Source of the DNA: Alphaproteobacteria bacterium
GTDB lineage: Bacteria; Pseudomonadota; Alphaproteobacteria; ATCC43930; CGMCC-115725
Length of the DNA stretch: 64,000 nt
Assembly: GCA_021325525.1 (NCBI GenBank)
Contig: JAJPHB010000061.1
Span: 1-64,000, forward strand
Direction: 5' to 3'
Positions 63,315-64,000 of this stretch are shown one piece after another. The position numbers and the translations under genes are program-made. The notes beneath the pieces were generated by a model. It made no database searches and was not told the DNA's origin. It saw only the letters and a program-made list of their open reading frames with translations. The number at the start of each line of letters is the position of its first letter. Within the stretch, counting starts at the first letter, position 1.

Positions 63315-64000
63315 ATGAGCGAGGCGAGCGCCACCCGCCGGCTGCGGACCCGGAGCGCGGCCGACGCATCGCGTCGGGCGCTGCTGGTGCTCGTCCTCGC
63401 CATCGCCGCCCTGTCCTGCACGCCCGTCTTCTTCCGCCTCTCCGAGCTCGGGCCGACGGCGACCTCCTTCCATCGGACCTTTCTGGCGCTCCCGTTCTTC
63501 GCCGCCTGGATGGCGCTCGAGCGGCGCCGCGCGCCCTTCGGCGTCTCGGCCGCCACGGCGCGCCGCCACGCGGCGGCGCTCATCGCCGGCGGCGCCTTCT
63601 TCGCCGCGAATATCGCCTGCTATGCCTGGGCGGTGCATTTCACCGCCATCGCCAATGCGAGCCTCCTCAGCAACCTCTCGCCGATCTTCGTGACGCTGGG
63701 CAGCTTCCTCCTTTTCGGCGAGCGCGTCGGCGGCCGCTTCGTCGCTGCGATGCTGGGAGCGATCGCGGGAACCGCGCTGCTGGTGCTGGACAAGCTGACG
63801 CTCGACCGGGGACAGGTCCTGGGCGACGGCGTCGCCCTCGTCTCCGCCCTTTGCTTCGCGGCATATCTCGTGCTGGTCGCCCGCCTGCGGCAGGCGCTGC
63901 CATCGGCGACGATCATGCTGTGGATCGGCGTCTCCGGCGCCGCTGGGCTGCTGGCGGCGACGCTGGCCGCGGGCGAGAGCCTCATGCCGCGGACGCTCAA
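63315..64000 (+). CDS. EamA/DMT family transporter, 3' end cut off
   Basis: 228 codons visible from an ATG at 63315 to the window edge; about 300 are expected. First helix LLVLVLAIAALSCTPVFFRL and the typical SFHRTFLALPFFAAW, then AANIACYAWAVHFTAIANASLLSNLSPI (as pieces), LFGERVGG and the second half begins near residue 165. Substrate unknown. It is independent of the EamA gene at 54 kb, to which it is only distantly similar. Confidence 0.85.
   Translation, partial: MSEASATRRLRTRSAADASRRALLVLVLAIAALSCTPVFFRLSELGPTATSFHRTFLALPFFAAWMALERRRAPFGVSAATARRHAAALIAGGAFFAANIACYAWAVHFTAIANASLLSNLSPIFVTLGSFLLFGERVGGRFVAAMLGAIAGTALLVLDKLTLDRGQVLGDGVALVSALCFAAYLVLVARLRQALPSATIMLWIGVSGAAGLLAATLAAGESLMPRTL

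Overview
This is a GC-rich, gene-dense chromosomal window of an alphaproteobacterium, most likely order Hyphomicrobiales (Rhizobiales). The evidence for that is family content and gene style: two Ku proteins plus LigD, a DUF2934 protein, MlotiK1-like channel, TIGR02281 clan AA protease, alphaproteobacterial-type family 4 uracil-DNA glycosylase, many 4-base ATGA/GTGA gene overlaps, and short palindromic intergenic repeats. Genus cannot be fixed from sequence reading alone. I see no rRNA, tRNA, CRISPR array, phage or IS element. About 64 protein genes are supported; two run off the edges (ETF-quinone oxidoreductase on the left, an EamA transporter on the right).

Left part (1-18 kb): ETF-QO, family 4 UDG, moaB, a coupled pair of rSAM/selenodomain-associated glycosyltransferase-like genes facing a phosphotransferase, a PA0069-type radical SAM protein, a peptidoglycan-binding lipoprotein, a Do-type protease, a polysaccharide-export lipoprotein, a cyclic-nucleotide-gated K+ channel, a single-domain response regulator, and the non-homologous end-joining pair ligD/ku. 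A second ku lies at 33.5 kb.

Most interesting part (18.3-25.6 kb): a five-gene minus-strand operon encodes, in order, a PEP-CTERM/exosortase-associated acyltransferase (FeeM/autoinducer-synthase fold), a DevC-type permease, a DevA-type ATPase, a DevB/HlyD-type adaptor and a 671-residue ThiF (E1-like)-nitroreductase fusion. Convergent to it lies a PEP-CTERM protein gene preceded by a near-perfect sigma-54 promoter and an upstream palindrome. I read the operon as a candidate pathway that makes, modifies and exports an N-acyl amino acid-like molecule, possibly linked to the exosortase/exopolysaccharide programme. No exosortase gene is in the window.

Middle (25.6-42 kb): molybdenum-cofactor and formate-dehydrogenase accessory genes (mobA-fdhD overlap; moaA-nadK overlap), an MHS-family MFS transporter, a soluble histidine kinase, N-formylglutamate amidohydrolase, DUF72, Ku2, an aspartic protease, release factor 3, a dicarboxylate/amino-acid symporter, threonine synthase, histidine ammonia-lyase and a VOC protein.

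Right part (42.5-64 kb): a branched-chain-amino-acid-type ABC uptake locus with two different substrate-binding proteins, an Asp/Glu racemase-family enzyme and an SDR with an altered active site; a ccdAB toxin-antitoxin pair with a direct-repeat operator; a D-amino-acid dehydrogenase; a MaoC/CoA-lyase/XRE-regulator operon; a thioesterase; rhomboid; ArfB; two tandem Kup potassium transporters; an SPW-repeat membrane protein; and small exported proteins. Several intergenic gaps carry dispersed palindromic repeats, one of them present in two near-identical copies.
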